From: a virus
Strand: one strand, 5' to 3'
DNA: 22,213 nt
Virus record (IMG/VR): IMGVR_UViG_3300046373_000065
Span: 1 to 22,213 of that record
Shown: positions 1 to 8,431 of the stretch, piece after piece
Layout: every line of letters begins with the position of its first letter
How positions within the stretch are numbered: position 1 is the first letter of the stretch
The notes under the pieces: generated by a model
The model's database searches: none
Seen by the model: only the letters and a program-made list of their open reading frames with translations
Told to the model about the DNA's origin: nothing
Made by a program: the position numbers and the translations under genes

Positions 1-136
1 TTCCTGGCGTCGGGTAATAGGTGGTCGGGAACTCTTCGTCCTGCGGGTTCTTCTCGGCAAACAGATTGGTGCACCGCTGAGCCGAAGCAATGATGCTCCG
101 GGCTTGGTAAGCGCCAGTGAGCAAAGGAATCTTCAT
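1..136 (-). CDS. P22 gp10-like packaged-DNA stabilisation / tail hub protein, N-terminal part
   Basis: Partial gene: 45 codons are in the window, reading leftward off its left edge. The start ATG (134-136) overlaps the TGA of the upstream gp4-like gene (ATGA). The visible N-terminus contains NLFAEKNPQDEEF followed by a TYYPTPG segment. Such an N/R-L-Y/F-x-E ... YPTPG start is typical of P22 gp10-type head-closure proteins, which plug the portal channel after DNA packaging. Position after coat and the gp4-like gene matches P22 gene order. The family call rests on a short N-terminal segment plus synteny, so it is moderate. Confidence 0.6.
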   Translation of the reverse strand, partial: MKIPLLTGAYQARSIIASAQRCTNLFAEKNPQDEEFPTTYYPTPG

Positions 137-849
137 CGCGTGCTATCCGTGTAGATGTTGTAGACGCCGCCATTACCGGCCAGGTTGTCCGGCATATAAA
201 GCTTGCCAATCTGCATGTTTGCAGCGCGCAGGGTTGCCATCGTGGCCGCGGCGAGCTGCGGAAGGCCTTGCGGCATCGGGATCTGGTAGAAAATGCACAG
301 GCGCCCGGCAAGGTTGTACATGATCGCCTCATCGTACTCAGCCGGGAGCAGGATATTGTCAAATGCCGTTGCCGTTGCCGGAAGATCGGACAGGCACTGG
401 ATATGGATTTCGTAGGAGCTGTCAGGCACAGGCCAGACGTGCAAAACCCCCAGCGGGAACTGAGGGTCGTAATAGACAAGGCTTGGCAGCGAACTCATCG
501 CCTTCGGTGTGACTCTTCCCCAATCCGTCTGGGACATCAAAAGCTCAAGAGGGAAGTCAACTTGCAGCCCCGGGTTGTTCAGCTGGCGGCAGTAAGCACC
601 AATCAGCTTTGACGGACGAGGCGTGTTGAAATTCCCACCAACCCCAACCGTGTATGTCTGGGCGCCTGTGCCAACGCAGGGCACGTCAAGCAGCTGGAAC
701 ACGATGTTCCGCATCCGCGACCACTGCGCCAACATCATGTTGTAGAGCTTGAAGCAGTCGGCCAGGTCTTCGGCCGTGGCCGTTTGGCCAACTCCGAGAA
801 CGCCCGCCTGCTTCAGCGCTAAGTTGATCAGTTCGACGGGCGTTGTCAT
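133..849 (-). CDS. P22 gp4-like head-completion (tail accessory) protein
   Basis: 238 aa. The N-terminus is helical (ELINLALKQAGVLG, then LADCFKLYNMMLAQW), the pattern seen in phage head-completion proteins of the P22 gp4 / head-tail connector type that bind below the portal ring. The middle is beta-rich (TYTVGVGGNFNTPRPSKL), and a C-terminal helical part (LPAEYDEAIMYNLAGRL) resembles the conserved end of gp4 (HNLACRIAP-like). It is longer than P22 gp4 (about 166 aa), so it may be a relative with an extra beta domain. Its stop overlaps the start of the gp10-like gene. The role is inferred from position and weak motif similarity. Confidence 0.6.
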   Translation of the reverse strand: MTTPVELINLALKQAGVLGVGQTATAEDLADCFKLYNMMLAQWSRMRNIVFQLLDVPCVGTGAQTYTVGVGGNFNTPRPSKLIGAYCRQLNNPGLQVDFPLELLMSQTDWGRVTPKAMSSLPSLVYYDPQFPLGVLHVWPVPDSSYEIHIQCLSDLPATATAFDNILLPAEYDEAIMYNLAGRLCIFYQIPMPQGLPQLAAATMATLRAANMQIGKLYMPDNLAGNGGVYNIYTDSTR

Positions 850-854
850 CCCGG

Positions 855-1184
855 TTACTCCATGGCTGCGTTACTCGGTTTGTTTTCAGCGGCCTTACGG
901 TCACGCTCTTCCTGAATCATCGTCAATAGCTTGTCTGCGCCAAGGCGATGATGAGGGTTCAGGCCCATTGAGCGTGCCAGCTCAAGCAGGCCAAGACGTT
1001 CTTCTTCGGTGATCCCGTCACCGCCTTCACTGGCCGATGGCTTGTCTTTTTTGTCACCAGCTCGCTCTTTGGCCTCGGACGGCGTGTCGTACCAATCATC
1101 GCCGAGCATGTCCTCGTCTTCCTGACTGTCAACTACCTGCGATGGCAGGGTTGCGTGATATTTCCACTTTGGATGCGTATGCAT
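855..1184 (-). CDS. Hypothetical 109-aa protein between coat and gp4-like gene
   Basis: The ATG at 1184 is preferred because CGGAGCAAGACC directly precedes it; a longer reading to 1217 has no such site. It starts MHTHPKWKYHA, then has an acidic stretch (SQEDEDMLGDDW), a low-complexity charged linker (residues about 40-65) and a helical C-terminal part (EEERLGLLELARSMGL). Small charged proteins in this slot of P22-like head modules are probably head-associated or assembly proteins, but no family is recognised. It lies 5 nt upstream of the gp4-like gene and after a hairpin that follows the coat gene. Confidence 0.6.
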   Translation of the reverse strand: MHTHPKWKYHATLPSQVVDSQEDEDMLGDDWYDTPSEAKERAGDKKDKPSASEGGDGITEEERLGLLELARSMGLNPHHRLGADKLLTMIQEERDRKAAENKPSNAAME

Positions 1185-1208
1185 GGTCTTGCTCCGGGAG
1201 AAAGAGTT

Positions 1209-1228
1209 AGGCCCCATTGCTGGGGCCT
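1209..1228 (-). terminator. GC-rich hairpin after the coat gene
   Basis: Perfect 7-bp stem AGGCCCC / GGGGCCT with a 6-nt loop, sitting in the gap between the coat stop and the next start. There is no T-tract on the minus strand, so it is more likely a partial terminator or an mRNA-stabilising 3' structure that keeps coat expression above that of the downstream genes. Confidence 0.4.
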
Positions 1229-1235
1229 TGAAGGG

Positions 1236-2459
1236 TTACACGACGTCAGCGACAGCACAGCCCCATTCAGGGCGAGGCTCGGTGTAGCCGTAGAGGATAT
1301 CCAGCCGGCTGATAAACACGTCGTTGGTGATGTCGAAGCCGCGCAGGAAACGCATGGAAATACCGTCGTAGGTTTCACGACCGGCCATGTCCATGTTTTT
1401 CGGCAGCGGCAAGTCGGCAGTTGCCAGGGTGGTGGCCATCGGATCCATGATGAAGTTCTTGCGGAACGTCACGCCTGCACCGCCCACAACCGTGATCAGC
1501 GCACCGTTGGCAGGAGACACAGTGGTGGTGCCATACGCGATGTTGCCCGGAGTGATGGCCGGGTAGATCGGGATGGTGGTAGCACCGTTCGCCACGTTTG
1601 CAGTCACAGCGAATTGACGCAGTTCGCCAGTGGATTGCTTGGTGACAGGGTTCACACCGAAAACTCCAGCAATGACGATCACGTCGCCCTTGTTGAGTGT
1701 GCCGGTGATCGCGGTAACGGTGAGGCTGGATCCGGTTTGGTTCGCGCCGTTCACTGCGCCAGCGCTATACGTGCCGTTGGTGTGCTTGAGAACGGTCTGA
1801 TCCATGCCCCAATCGAGGCCCAGGGTGTCCATCCCCATCTCACCAGACTTGTACTGATCGCCGATCTTCTGGGTGTTGTTGAACAGGCCAGCCAAAGAAC
1901 CGACAGTGCGTGCCTGGGTGCGCGGGTCGAGAATCGCCTTGCGCATACCCTTGGCGTTAACACGTGGGGTGCTGGTCATGTCCAGAACGGCGCCAGCATC
2001 GAGCCACGCACCAGCATCAGGGGTGGCAATCGTGCCGGTGCTGTCAGCAGTGTTGCGGCCCTTGAAGGTCAGGTTCGGGAAGGATTCAACCGAGGACATG
2101 ACGTCAACTGCAACACCGCCCGCCAGTGCGTTTACTGCCGGCAGAATGTAGCGATTGCTGAAGTCATCCATCGAAAGCGCCAGCTCGGCCGAGTTGAAGC
2201 CCAGATCCACACCCTTTTGCGACGAAACCGTCAGGTTCACTTGACGCTCGTTGGTGTCCTGCGGAGTGGCTACGCGCCCGGATCGAACAACGTAGTCATT
2301 CGGTAGGCGGATACGCAGAGTATCACCGATTTTCGCGCCTTCACGGGCGAACTGGCTGTCGTACTGCGTATCGATGGTGCGCAGGTAGAGGTTGGTGTTT
2401 TTGAACAAGCGCAGAGCTTCGCGCAAGATCATCGAGGTTGTTAAGAATGCGTTTGCCAT
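1236..2459 (-). CDS. Major capsid (coat) protein, P22 gp5-like
   Basis: 407 aa, close to P22 coat (430 aa). The N-terminus is helical (MANAFLTTSMILREALRLF). Then follow LRIRLPNDYVVRSG, the VNLTVSSQKGVDLGFNSAEL segment and SNRYILPAVNALAGGVA, typical of the HK97-fold P22-like coat family (N-arm, beta strands of the E-loop, spine helix). A glycine/valine-rich insertion (about residues 215-320) would correspond to the extra Ig-like or I-domain of these coats. The C-terminal part (SMRFLRGFDITNDVFISRLDILYG) matches the conserved family end. The start is supported by GGAT 8 nt upstream. It lies directly after the scaffold gene (14 nt gap), as in P22. Confidence 0.9.
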   Translation of the reverse strand: MANAFLTTSMILREALRLFKNTNLYLRTIDTQYDSQFAREGAKIGDTLRIRLPNDYVVRSGRVATPQDTNERQVNLTVSSQKGVDLGFNSAELALSMDDFSNRYILPAVNALAGGVAVDVMSSVESFPNLTFKGRNTADSTGTIATPDAGAWLDAGAVLDMTSTPRVNAKGMRKAILDPRTQARTVGSLAGLFNNTQKIGDQYKSGEMGMDTLGLDWGMDQTVLKHTNGTYSAGAVNGANQTGSSLTVTAITGTLNKGDVIVIAGVFGVNPVTKQSTGELRQFAVTANVANGATTIPIYPAITPGNIAYGTTTVSPANGALITVVGGAGVTFRKNFIMDPMATTLATADLPLPKNMDMAGRETYDGISMRFLRGFDITNDVFISRLDILYGYTEPRPEWGCAVADVV

Positions 2460-2473
2460 GATGTTTTATCCAT

Positions 2474-3247
2474 TCAGAAACGAGTTTTGGCGTTCTTTTC
2501 TCGCCATTTCACCCATTCTTCCATCGAGAGCTTGCTCGGATCGACTTCCGCCGAAACGTTGCTATCGACTGGCGTAATGGGCGCCGGTGCTTTTGACACA
2601 GCCTTTGCTGCTGGCTGGGCAGCTTTGAGCGCTAGACGCTCCAGCTCCCGGCCTTGTTGTACCGCTGGCAGAGACAGAATGCGCGCCGCTTCTTCCGGGT
2701 TCTTGCCCAGGCTGTAAATCACCTTATGGGCGTCATCCATGCCGAGAATGGCGGAAACCTGATCATTGCTGATCCCCAGCGCATCGAGAGTTTGCACGGC
2801 TGCGCCCCAATCCGGGTATTCCGTTTCCCCGACCGTTGCGACGGACTTTCCACGCGCCTGGATTTGCTCCTGTTGTGCCTTCTGCGTGGCCCGCTGCTCA
2901 ACCAATGCTTCGATGTCCTGAGGATCTTGAGAAAGCGCCTGCTGCTGCGCCGGCTCAATACCAGATTCCTTCCGCATCTGCTCTACCAATGCGCGATAGC
3001 GTGCGGCTTCTCCTGATGCCTCGTTCGCTTTGCGTTCCGCATCGTGTTTCTGGCGGGTGATTTCACGGATTCGCTTGAGCGCCCAGCCGTTAGGATCCTT
3101 CCCTTCCTGCTGTTGACTGGTCTGTTCTTGCGATTCAGCTTCTTCCCCGCTTTCGCCGGCGGACGATTCCTGCGATTCGTTAACGTCCAGCTGCGTCTCT
3201 TCGCCATCTGCCTGGCTGGTGGACTGCACCGCTGTTTCTTCGGTCAT
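2474..3247 (-). CDS. Capsid scaffolding protein (P22 gp8-like position)
   Basis: About 257 aa from the ATG at 3247; a TTG at 3262 would add five residues. It is very polar. The N-terminus is acidic and rich in Ser, Glu and Gln (about residues 5-55). A long charged coiled-coil follows (RIREITRQKHDAERKANEA; ALSQDPQDIEALVEQRATQ; about residues 60-130), and it ends with a short basic motif SMEEWVKWREKNAKTRF. Scaffolds of this kind direct coat assembly through a basic helix-loop-helix C-terminus and are absent from the mature virion. Its position immediately before coat supports the call. Confidence 0.85.
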   Translation of the reverse strand: MTEETAVQSTSQADGEETQLDVNESQESSAGESGEEAESQEQTSQQQEGKDPNGWALKRIREITRQKHDAERKANEASGEAARYRALVEQMRKESGIEPAQQQALSQDPQDIEALVEQRATQKAQQEQIQARGKSVATVGETEYPDWGAAVQTLDALGISNDQVSAILGMDDAHKVIYSLGKNPEEAARILSLPAVQQGRELERLALKAAQPAAKAVSKAPAPITPVDSNVSAEVDPSKLSMEEWVKWREKNAKTRF

Positions 3248-3343
3248 GGCCTTGTATTCCAAGTGAGAGCATCAGGAAGCCGCCTGAAGTCGGTTGTTGC
3301 GCTGATTCTGTACCAATTGGCAGGAAAAACCAATTTTATGCAA

Positions 3344-3682
3344 TCAACGGTTTAATTGTATCTGATAAACACCGGCGGCCGGCACAAGTGCGCCGGCGGT
3401 TGGATTGATGAAGGTTATGGCCAGGGTATTGGCGGCGCTGACGCGCGCGCAGGTAGGAGCAACACCTGCAGTGATGCCGGGAGGGGTGATATCCACAAAG
3501 TCGCCGACCAGAAGGCCGGGCACTGTAAACGTCTGCTCCGCGCAGGTCGTTGCCGCCACTGAAACAGGGGTCAGCGATTGACTGATTCGGCCGATCGCCG
3601 TCAGCGTTGTGGATGTAGTCCCTGAGCCAACCTGAAGCGACTGAAGAACCGGGTTGTCTGTTGCTACGCCTGTGTAGGCCAT
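3344..3682 (-). CDS. Putative head decoration / minor structural protein
   Basis: 112 aa, small residues dominate (Ala, Thr, Val, Gly), with almost no charged residues and no predicted membrane span. It is beta-rich: TFTVPGLLVGDFVDITPPG and TLAITFINPTAGALVPAAG suggest a compact beta sandwich like phage decoration or fibre-base domains. The ATG is preceded by a strong AAGGAGAAACACC. P22 has no gene at this place between portal and scaffold, so this is an inserted structural gene. Function is inferred from composition and position only. Confidence 0.65.
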   Translation of the reverse strand: MAYTGVATDNPVLQSLQVGSGTTSTTLTAIGRISQSLTPVSVAATTCAEQTFTVPGLLVGDFVDITPPGITAGVAPTCARVSAANTLAITFINPTAGALVPAAGVYQIQLNR

Positions 3683-3693
3683 GGTGTTTCTCC

Positions 3694-5835
3694 TTACTGG
3701 ATCGGCAGTGTGCCGGGTGGTTGCATGCCTTGTGACATGTCTGGCGGTGGAAGCATGGCCGTATCATTGGCCGGCTGTGCGTCAATTGGCGTCGGTTGAC
3801 CGGCTGCTGCCATCATGGTCTGAGCCTCGATGATGCCGATATCTGGGAGTGCGCCAGTGTTCTCTATGTGGGTCAACAGCTTGTCGAGACGGTCTGTCAT
3901 GGCCTGGTAGGACTTGATTTCTGTCTGTTTCGCCTTGTCGTCAGCTTCCTTCTCCTTGCTGGCGGACAAGTCCATGGCAGATGCAAGCTGTGCTTGCAGG
4001 TTCTTGATGGTGTCGGTGGCCTGCTGAAGTTCTGGCGACGGGCCTTCTCCCAAGATGTTCGCAGGAATGGAGCGCTTGAAGCGCTCTGCCAACTCGTCGG
4101 CGAGCGGGAAGTCTGCGGAAAGCATGTACAGATCGCCGGCCAGACCAAGAAACGATGGGTTCTGCGCAGCCAGGTCTGACATTGCGGCAAATGCTTCTTC
4201 ACGCTTGGTGGCATAAGAAGGGCCAGTGTCTGCCACAACTTCATATTTGCCAGCGCCTGGGTTGAAGATGCGCTCAACACCCTCGCCGCCCGGTTTCTCC
4301 TGTTCGACCATTGGCCCATTCTGCTGCGGGTCAATCTTCACGGTGTCATCGCTGCCGTCTTCAGCCAGTATGCGTACCACGCGAGGCGTGTCGTACACCT
4401 TCGGGATGATGTCGATCAGGATCTTACCGGTGTAGCGGATGCCCGTGGCCAGACCGTCACGGAAGTGGGAGGTCGAGGTTTCGCCCTGCTTGGCACGGCG
4501 TTTGATTGCTACGCCTGCGATCTCATTTGATGGCGCCCCCATCAACGCATCATTCTGGCCGCTGGCCATTTTCATTTCTTCGGCCGCAATCTGCATGCCT
4601 TGCATGTAGCCGGCGCTCATTACCGGCGCCTCGGCGCGCTGTGGCGGCGGAATAGGGTTGCCATTCTGATCAGCCGACTTGTAAGGCAGCACCGCGTGGT
4701 TTTCGGTGTTCGCCGTCTCCCAGATGGTTTCATAGCCTTCGATCGATCGGTCATCGGCGATGTAGGGGGTCTTGGTTTGGAGCGCTACATGTTCGGTCGC
4801 CGAGCTAGACCAGTAGTTGTACATGCGCTGCGGGTCTTTGATGTTGCGCACGTGGCCTTTGCGGTCGAGCTTGCCATCGATAACGCACTCTTCGCCAACG
4901 ATGCGCACAATCGGAATGGTCGTCCCAACCCAGTCGCTCCGCTCGACGATGGCGTCGCCGGCGATTTTGCACCACTTGATAGACGGGGTTTCGATTGGCC
5001 GGCGCTGAATGCCCTTGTCGGCCAGAACCATCTTGCCAAGATCAGGATTTTGCTCCATCAGTACCGACTTACGGATTGTGGTGATCTGCACACCACCGAC
5101 GCCGTCAGGCACAGGCATTGCGATCAGCTCATCAGTGACGTATTCGGTGTAGTAATACTCGGCGACCCTCACGGTGTCCAAGTTGCACCACTCATCAGAG
5201 CCGCTAATCGTCCCGCTTCCTACTTTGTCCTTATATTTCGGATACTTACGATTGAATTCCTTGCGCGGAACATCGTCATGGACGAAGCCCCACTTGGCGT
5301 CAGAACCGTCTACTTCCTTGATATTCGGGTCAAGAGTGACGCTTTGAGGGTTGCGAATCCTGCGGATGAAAATCTCTTGATCGAACGAGTCCTCATCGGC
5401 GTATTCGGTTACGACGCGCCAGTAGCCGATGCCCGTCCAGACTTGAAACTCGGTAGCTGTCTTGTAGGCGTCGGACGCGTTTGACTGGTACTGAATGTGA
5501 CGGGCCATTCCCTCGTAGACCTGGGCACTGTCGTAGGACGCCTCTCCGCCCACGGCACGGATCTTGATCGCGGGCAGACTTTCCTTGATGTCGTTGATGA
5601 TCATCAGGCACTGCTGGCGCGTCTTGTTGATGGTCAGGCATGGCTTGCGGTCGCTCTGCCGCGAGTTGCGCAGCGTATCCGGCCACTGATAACCGTTGTC
5701 AGGGTCGGCTCGCACGAACTTCAAATCGTCCGTGAACAGGTTGTTGAACTCCCCTTCCCACTCCCTGGCCATCTTGAAGCGTTCTTTGGCTTCACGGATC
5801 AGCTCTTCGTCTTTTGTCAGGCTCGTACTCGACAT
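3694..5835 (-). CDS. Portal protein, P22 gp1-like
   Basis: 713 aa, about the length of P22 gp1 (725 aa), the dodecameric ring through which DNA enters. The N-terminal stretch (EAKERFKMAREWEGEFNNLF ... DLKFVRADPDNGYQWPD) and the RKPCLTINKTRQQCLMIIND segment are the recognised P22-portal features. A wing/stem region follows, then a helical crown with a Gln/Ala-rich coiled coil (about residues 605-650) and a Pro/Gln-rich tail. P22 gp1 likewise has a long C-terminal helical barrel. It begins 1 nt after the terminase stop, with a GGA-type ribosome site inside the terminase end. Confidence 0.92.
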   Translation of the reverse strand: MSSTSLTKDEELIREAKERFKMAREWEGEFNNLFTDDLKFVRADPDNGYQWPDTLRNSRQSDRKPCLTINKTRQQCLMIINDIKESLPAIKIRAVGGEASYDSAQVYEGMARHIQYQSNASDAYKTATEFQVWTGIGYWRVVTEYADEDSFDQEIFIRRIRNPQSVTLDPNIKEVDGSDAKWGFVHDDVPRKEFNRKYPKYKDKVGSGTISGSDEWCNLDTVRVAEYYYTEYVTDELIAMPVPDGVGGVQITTIRKSVLMEQNPDLGKMVLADKGIQRRPIETPSIKWCKIAGDAIVERSDWVGTTIPIVRIVGEECVIDGKLDRKGHVRNIKDPQRMYNYWSSSATEHVALQTKTPYIADDRSIEGYETIWETANTENHAVLPYKSADQNGNPIPPPQRAEAPVMSAGYMQGMQIAAEEMKMASGQNDALMGAPSNEIAGVAIKRRAKQGETSTSHFRDGLATGIRYTGKILIDIIPKVYDTPRVVRILAEDGSDDTVKIDPQQNGPMVEQEKPGGEGVERIFNPGAGKYEVVADTGPSYATKREEAFAAMSDLAAQNPSFLGLAGDLYMLSADFPLADELAERFKRSIPANILGEGPSPELQQATDTIKNLQAQLASAMDLSASKEKEADDKAKQTEIKSYQAMTDRLDKLLTHIENTGALPDIGIIEAQTMMAAAGQPTPIDAQPANDTAMLPPPDMSQGMQPPGTLPIQ

Positions 5836-5836
5836 T

Positions 5837-7312
5837 TCAGTTCATCCAAGAAGTTGGGCCGGCTTGGCGGCGTGGCATGGCTTTTGGTGCAGCCTTCTTC
5901 TGGCCCACCTTGATTTTCTGGATCGCGAAGCGCCGCATCATCAGGGCATAGCGCACGGCGGCAAGTATGTCATCTTTTACCTTGACAATTTTTCCGTTTT
6001 CGTCGCGGTGATAGTTCATTTTCTCTTCAAAGAAGTCCGAAAGGTGGCTGAATACCTTCAATTTCCCCTTTTCGAAGAGAGAATACATCTCGACCAGTCC
6101 GGCTTCCACGCCGTTGCCGCCCGCCTGCCAAGTAGCTTGGTCGGCAAGCATTGACCACCCGGCGCGCTGGTATGACGCCCTCTGCTCTTCGCCACTGCCT
6201 TTCTCATGCTGAAGTCCGTCATGCGGCCATGCCGTTGGCACTCCTTCGGCCCAGCTGCGAACGGCAGCCCACGCGACCTCTGGCAGGGTGCGCGACTTCT
6301 TCCATGCGTGCGTCAGGTAGATACAGTCGTCGTCCTTGTCCCATGCGATTTGCACATGCGCCTGCGGGTGATCCCAGCCGAAGTCCATGCCGTTGATGAC
6401 GAACCAGTGATCCGGGATGTCGAAGGCCTGACACTTGATCTCGTTGTCGCCGATGTCGAAGATCAGGCCGGCGCCGAGCAGCGGCATACCCTTAGAGCGC
6501 ATGTCTCGCTGCCATTCTGGATAGAGGGCGAGCAGGTCGCGCTTGGTGCTGGCTGACAGGTGCGGAGCTTCGTCCCAGGTCGCGCGCTGCATGTACTGTG
6601 CTTCGCTCTCTGGCTGATCCATGAATTGCACCACCAGATCAGTTCTCCCGTTCTCCGGGGTAAAGGTAAGGATGCCGCGACCGCCTCGGCCCATGTCGCC
6701 GTTTGCCGTACGGGTCATGACCTGCGGGAAAATCGCCTTATCCTTCGGCTCTTCGTCGATATGGAACCAGTCCACAACGTCGCCCATGATCGCGTGCTGG
6801 CCCTGGCTGTAAGACCAGAATTGGCAGATGGCAGTACCGCCGGACTTGTGAGCAACGCGAACCTCTCGCATTGCCTCAGATGTCCCGCCGGCAGCGATGT
6901 GACCGAGGATTCGATCAGCAGGCACCAGGCCTCCGGTGAACTTGCCCCCCACCAAGTTACCGAACAGAACCTTCTGCAGCAGGTCTCGGGTCTTCTCCAT
7001 CGAGAACCCGAGTAGCCACACCATCGGCGGCACTTCGAACTTGTGCCCTGGCCAGATATCGGGGTAATCGCCAGTGAGGTGGAATGCGTCGATTGTCAGC
7101 CCTGTACGGGTTTTCCCGACTTGGTTGGCCGCCATGAGCATGCAGGCTTTGTGGTTCGCCGTGGCGCGGATGAATCTGGTCTGCCAGGCGTAGAGACTTT
7201 CGAATTGGACAAAGCAAAGCCGGCTGAGGCGCCGGCGTTCTTTCTCTTGGAGCAGCAGGAACAGCTTTTCCTTATCCGCCCTTTGTTCGTTCGGCAAGGC
7301 GCGCGATTTCAC
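5837..7312 (-). CDS. terL: Terminase large subunit (P22 gp2-like)
   Basis: About 491 aa. ATPase: Walker A AANQVGKT at residues 61-68 (Lys67), FHLTGDYPDIWPG at about 77-89 (family signature), Walker B with catalytic acid VDWFHIDEE at about 180-188. Nuclease: an RNase-H-like acidic site begins at GMDFGWDHP (about 307-315), and VKDDILAAVRYALMM near the C-terminus would supply the last acidic residues. It cuts and pumps concatemeric DNA into procapsids with the small subunit. The start is uncertain: GTG at 7312 has no clear ribosome site and overlaps terS by 41 nt, and there is no early ATG. Confidence 0.93.
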   Translation of the reverse strand: MKSRALPNEQRADKEKLFLLLQEKERRRLSRLCFVQFESLYAWQTRFIRATANHKACMLMAANQVGKTRTGLTIDAFHLTGDYPDIWPGHKFEVPPMVWLLGFSMEKTRDLLQKVLFGNLVGGKFTGGLVPADRILGHIAAGGTSEAMREVRVAHKSGGTAICQFWSYSQGQHAIMGDVVDWFHIDEEPKDKAIFPQVMTRTANGDMGRGGRGILTFTPENGRTDLVVQFMDQPESEAQYMQRATWDEAPHLSASTKRDLLALYPEWQRDMRSKGMPLLGAGLIFDIGDNEIKCQAFDIPDHWFVINGMDFGWDHPQAHVQIAWDKDDDCIYLTHAWKKSRTLPEVAWAAVRSWAEGVPTAWPHDGLQHEKGSGEEQRASYQRAGWSMLADQATWQAGGNGVEAGLVEMYSLFEKGKLKVFSHLSDFFEEKMNYHRDENGKIVKVKDDILAAVRYALMMRRFAIQKIKVGQKKAAPKAMPRRQAGPTSWMN

Positions 7313-7736
7313 GGTCGAGTTCTTCCGGTGTGAGTTGCGTGTAGTTCATGTGGCCGGAATGGTCGATTTCCTGCCGGTCACGCCAGTTTGCTTTGTCGCG
7401 GTTTTTCAGGAAAAAGATGCAGGCTGTAGTGTCGGGAGCGTAGTGCTTGACGATCTCGGTCTTGACGATCTCGCCTTTGACCACGCGAATGTCGATCTCT
7501 GGATGGGAGTAGCCAGTGGCTCTCTTGTACAGGCTTTCGGCGACGGTTGCGTTGGCGAGCATCTTGCCAAGGCGCATCGCCTCACGCACTTCAGGGTACT
7601 TGCGCACCCATTTTTCATAGGTCGAGTTCGCCACACCGAAGAAGTCAGCCAGCTCAACATTGGTCGCGCCCAGCAGGCAGAGCTTTCGAATCTGCTCAGG
7701 GTATTCGGGCTTGTAGAGTGTCGGTGCGCCGGCCAT
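7272..7736 (-). CDS. terS: Terminase small subunit
   Basis: 154 aa. The N-terminal half has a helix-turn-helix (ATNVELADFFGVANSTYEKW, about residues 24-43) that would bind the pac or cos site. The middle region YKRATGYSHPEI and the motif HYAPDTTACIFFLKNRDKANW are hallmarks of this small-terminase family. The C-terminus (TPEELDREIARLAER) would contact the large subunit. It lies directly upstream of and overlaps the large subunit gene. Confidence 0.9.
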   Translation of the reverse strand: MAGAPTLYKPEYPEQIRKLCLLGATNVELADFFGVANSTYEKWVRKYPEVREAMRLGKMLANATVAESLYKRATGYSHPEIDIRVVKGEIVKTEIVKHYAPDTTACIFFLKNRDKANWRDRQEIDHSGHMNYTQLTPEELDREIARLAERTKGG

Positions 7737-7738
7737 GG

Positions 7739-8125
7739 TCAGACTCCAAGCAGCTTTTTCAGTGCTTCACCAGCCAGCGGGGCCAGCGATACCAAGGTGA
7801 CAAGGCCGCCGCCAACCCAAACTACGCCACGGATGAATGATTGGTTCTTGGCCTGATCCATCTGCAGCTTGTCGATCTCGGCCGACAGCGACCGCTCAAG
7901 GCCGTTGATCCCGGAATCAAGCTTTGTGCCGATACCTCGGGCTATTTCCTTGACGGCAACAACTTCGCCCTGAATCTGGGCGACATTAAACTCAAGTGTG
8001 CTCACTCGGTGAGGGAGCCTCTCCTCCTCCAGTCGCTGCAATCTGTATTCGATGTTGCTTCCAATCGACATGGAATCCATTTGATTTTGCCTCGCTTGTT
8101 CAGGGGTATCGGTCTGGTCATTCAT
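7739..8125 (-). CDS. XhlA-like membrane protein with coiled coil (possible holin-related)
   Basis: 128 aa from the ATG at 8125, chosen because GGAGGGAGCGTG precedes it. A coiled-coil body (EYRLQRLEEERLPHRVSTLE; SGINGLERSLSAEIDKLQ) is followed by one C-terminal membrane span (FIRGVVWVGGGLVTLVSLAP, about residues 95-115) and a short cytoplasmic end. This architecture is that of haemolysin XhlA-type phage proteins, often found near lysis genes. No holin/endolysin pair lies next to it here, so a lysis role is only suggestive. It ends 2 nt before terS. Confidence 0.6.
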   Translation of the reverse strand: MNDQTDTPEQARQNQMDSMSIGSNIEYRLQRLEEERLPHRVSTLEFNVAQIQGEVVAVKEIARGIGTKLDSGINGLERSLSAEIDKLQMDQAKNQSFIRGVVWVGGGLVTLVSLAPLAGEALKKLLGV

Positions 8126-8276
8126 CACGCTCCCTCCGCACAGCTTGCGATGAATCATCAAGTCCTGGTTGGCCCAAGCCTACGCCTTGCGCTGAGCCGT
8201 GGTCGAGATCTTCGCCATAGCGGCTGTCCTCGGCGGCCCACAATTCGATTTCCTGAATGGCGTCTGAAATTCCCAT
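8118..8276 (-). CDS. Small acidic hypothetical protein (52 aa)
   Basis: ATG at 8276, stop at 8118, overlapping the start of the XhlA-like gene by 8 nt. Starts MGISDAIQEIELWAAEDSRY and is acidic with a Gly/Gln linker. It is the first gene after the tandem terminators, so it would be the first late gene of the leftward unit. Family not recognised; coding status rests on the close coupling and the good ribosome site for the next gene that lies within it. Confidence 0.5.
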   Translation of the reverse strand: MGISDAIQEIELWAAEDSRYGEDLDHGSAQGVGLGQPGLDDSSQAVRRERDE

Positions 8277-8299
8277 CGCTAATCCTGTGTGCTGGTCGT

Positions 8300-8325
8300 A
8301 AAAAAGCCCGGTACGTTGCCGGGCT
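8300..8325 (-). terminator. Rho-independent terminator, minus strand (downstream copy)
   Basis: Stem AGCCCGG / CCGGGCT with a 7-nt loop. Read on the minus strand it is followed by six T residues (8300-8305 are A on the plus strand). Nearly the same stem is used in the terminator 50 nt upstream. Confidence 0.85.
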
Positions 8326-8369
8326 ATGGTGCTGGCGATCTGATTATGCCTGATGGTAGTCCAGAAATT

Positions 8370-8401
8370 AAAAAGCCCGGCGCTGGGGAACGACCGGGCT
8401 T
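8370..8401 (-). terminator. Rho-independent terminator, minus strand (upstream copy)
   Basis: Stem AAGCCCGG / CCGGGCTT with a 13-nt loop, followed on the minus strand by a T-tract (A at 8370-8374 on the plus strand). With the terminator at 8300-8325 it ends early transcription after RusA, before the late genes. Confidence 0.85.
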
Positions 8402-8431
8402 GCCGTCTTTCCGGCTGTCATTTGGCGTTGG

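Noticed and set aside
1155-2306. Long plus-strand ORF (383 codons) opposite the coat gene
   Set aside because: A shadow of the coat gene: no domain, His/Arg/Gly-rich translation and no ribosome site.
3263-3343. Promoter or terminator in the gap before the scaffold gene (CCAATTGG palindrome)
   Set aside because: A single short AT-rich palindrome with no clear -35/-10 pair or T-tract; not enough to call.
4600-5484. Long plus-strand ORF (294 codons) opposite the portal gene
   Set aside because: Same reasoning; the portal reading is clearly the real one.
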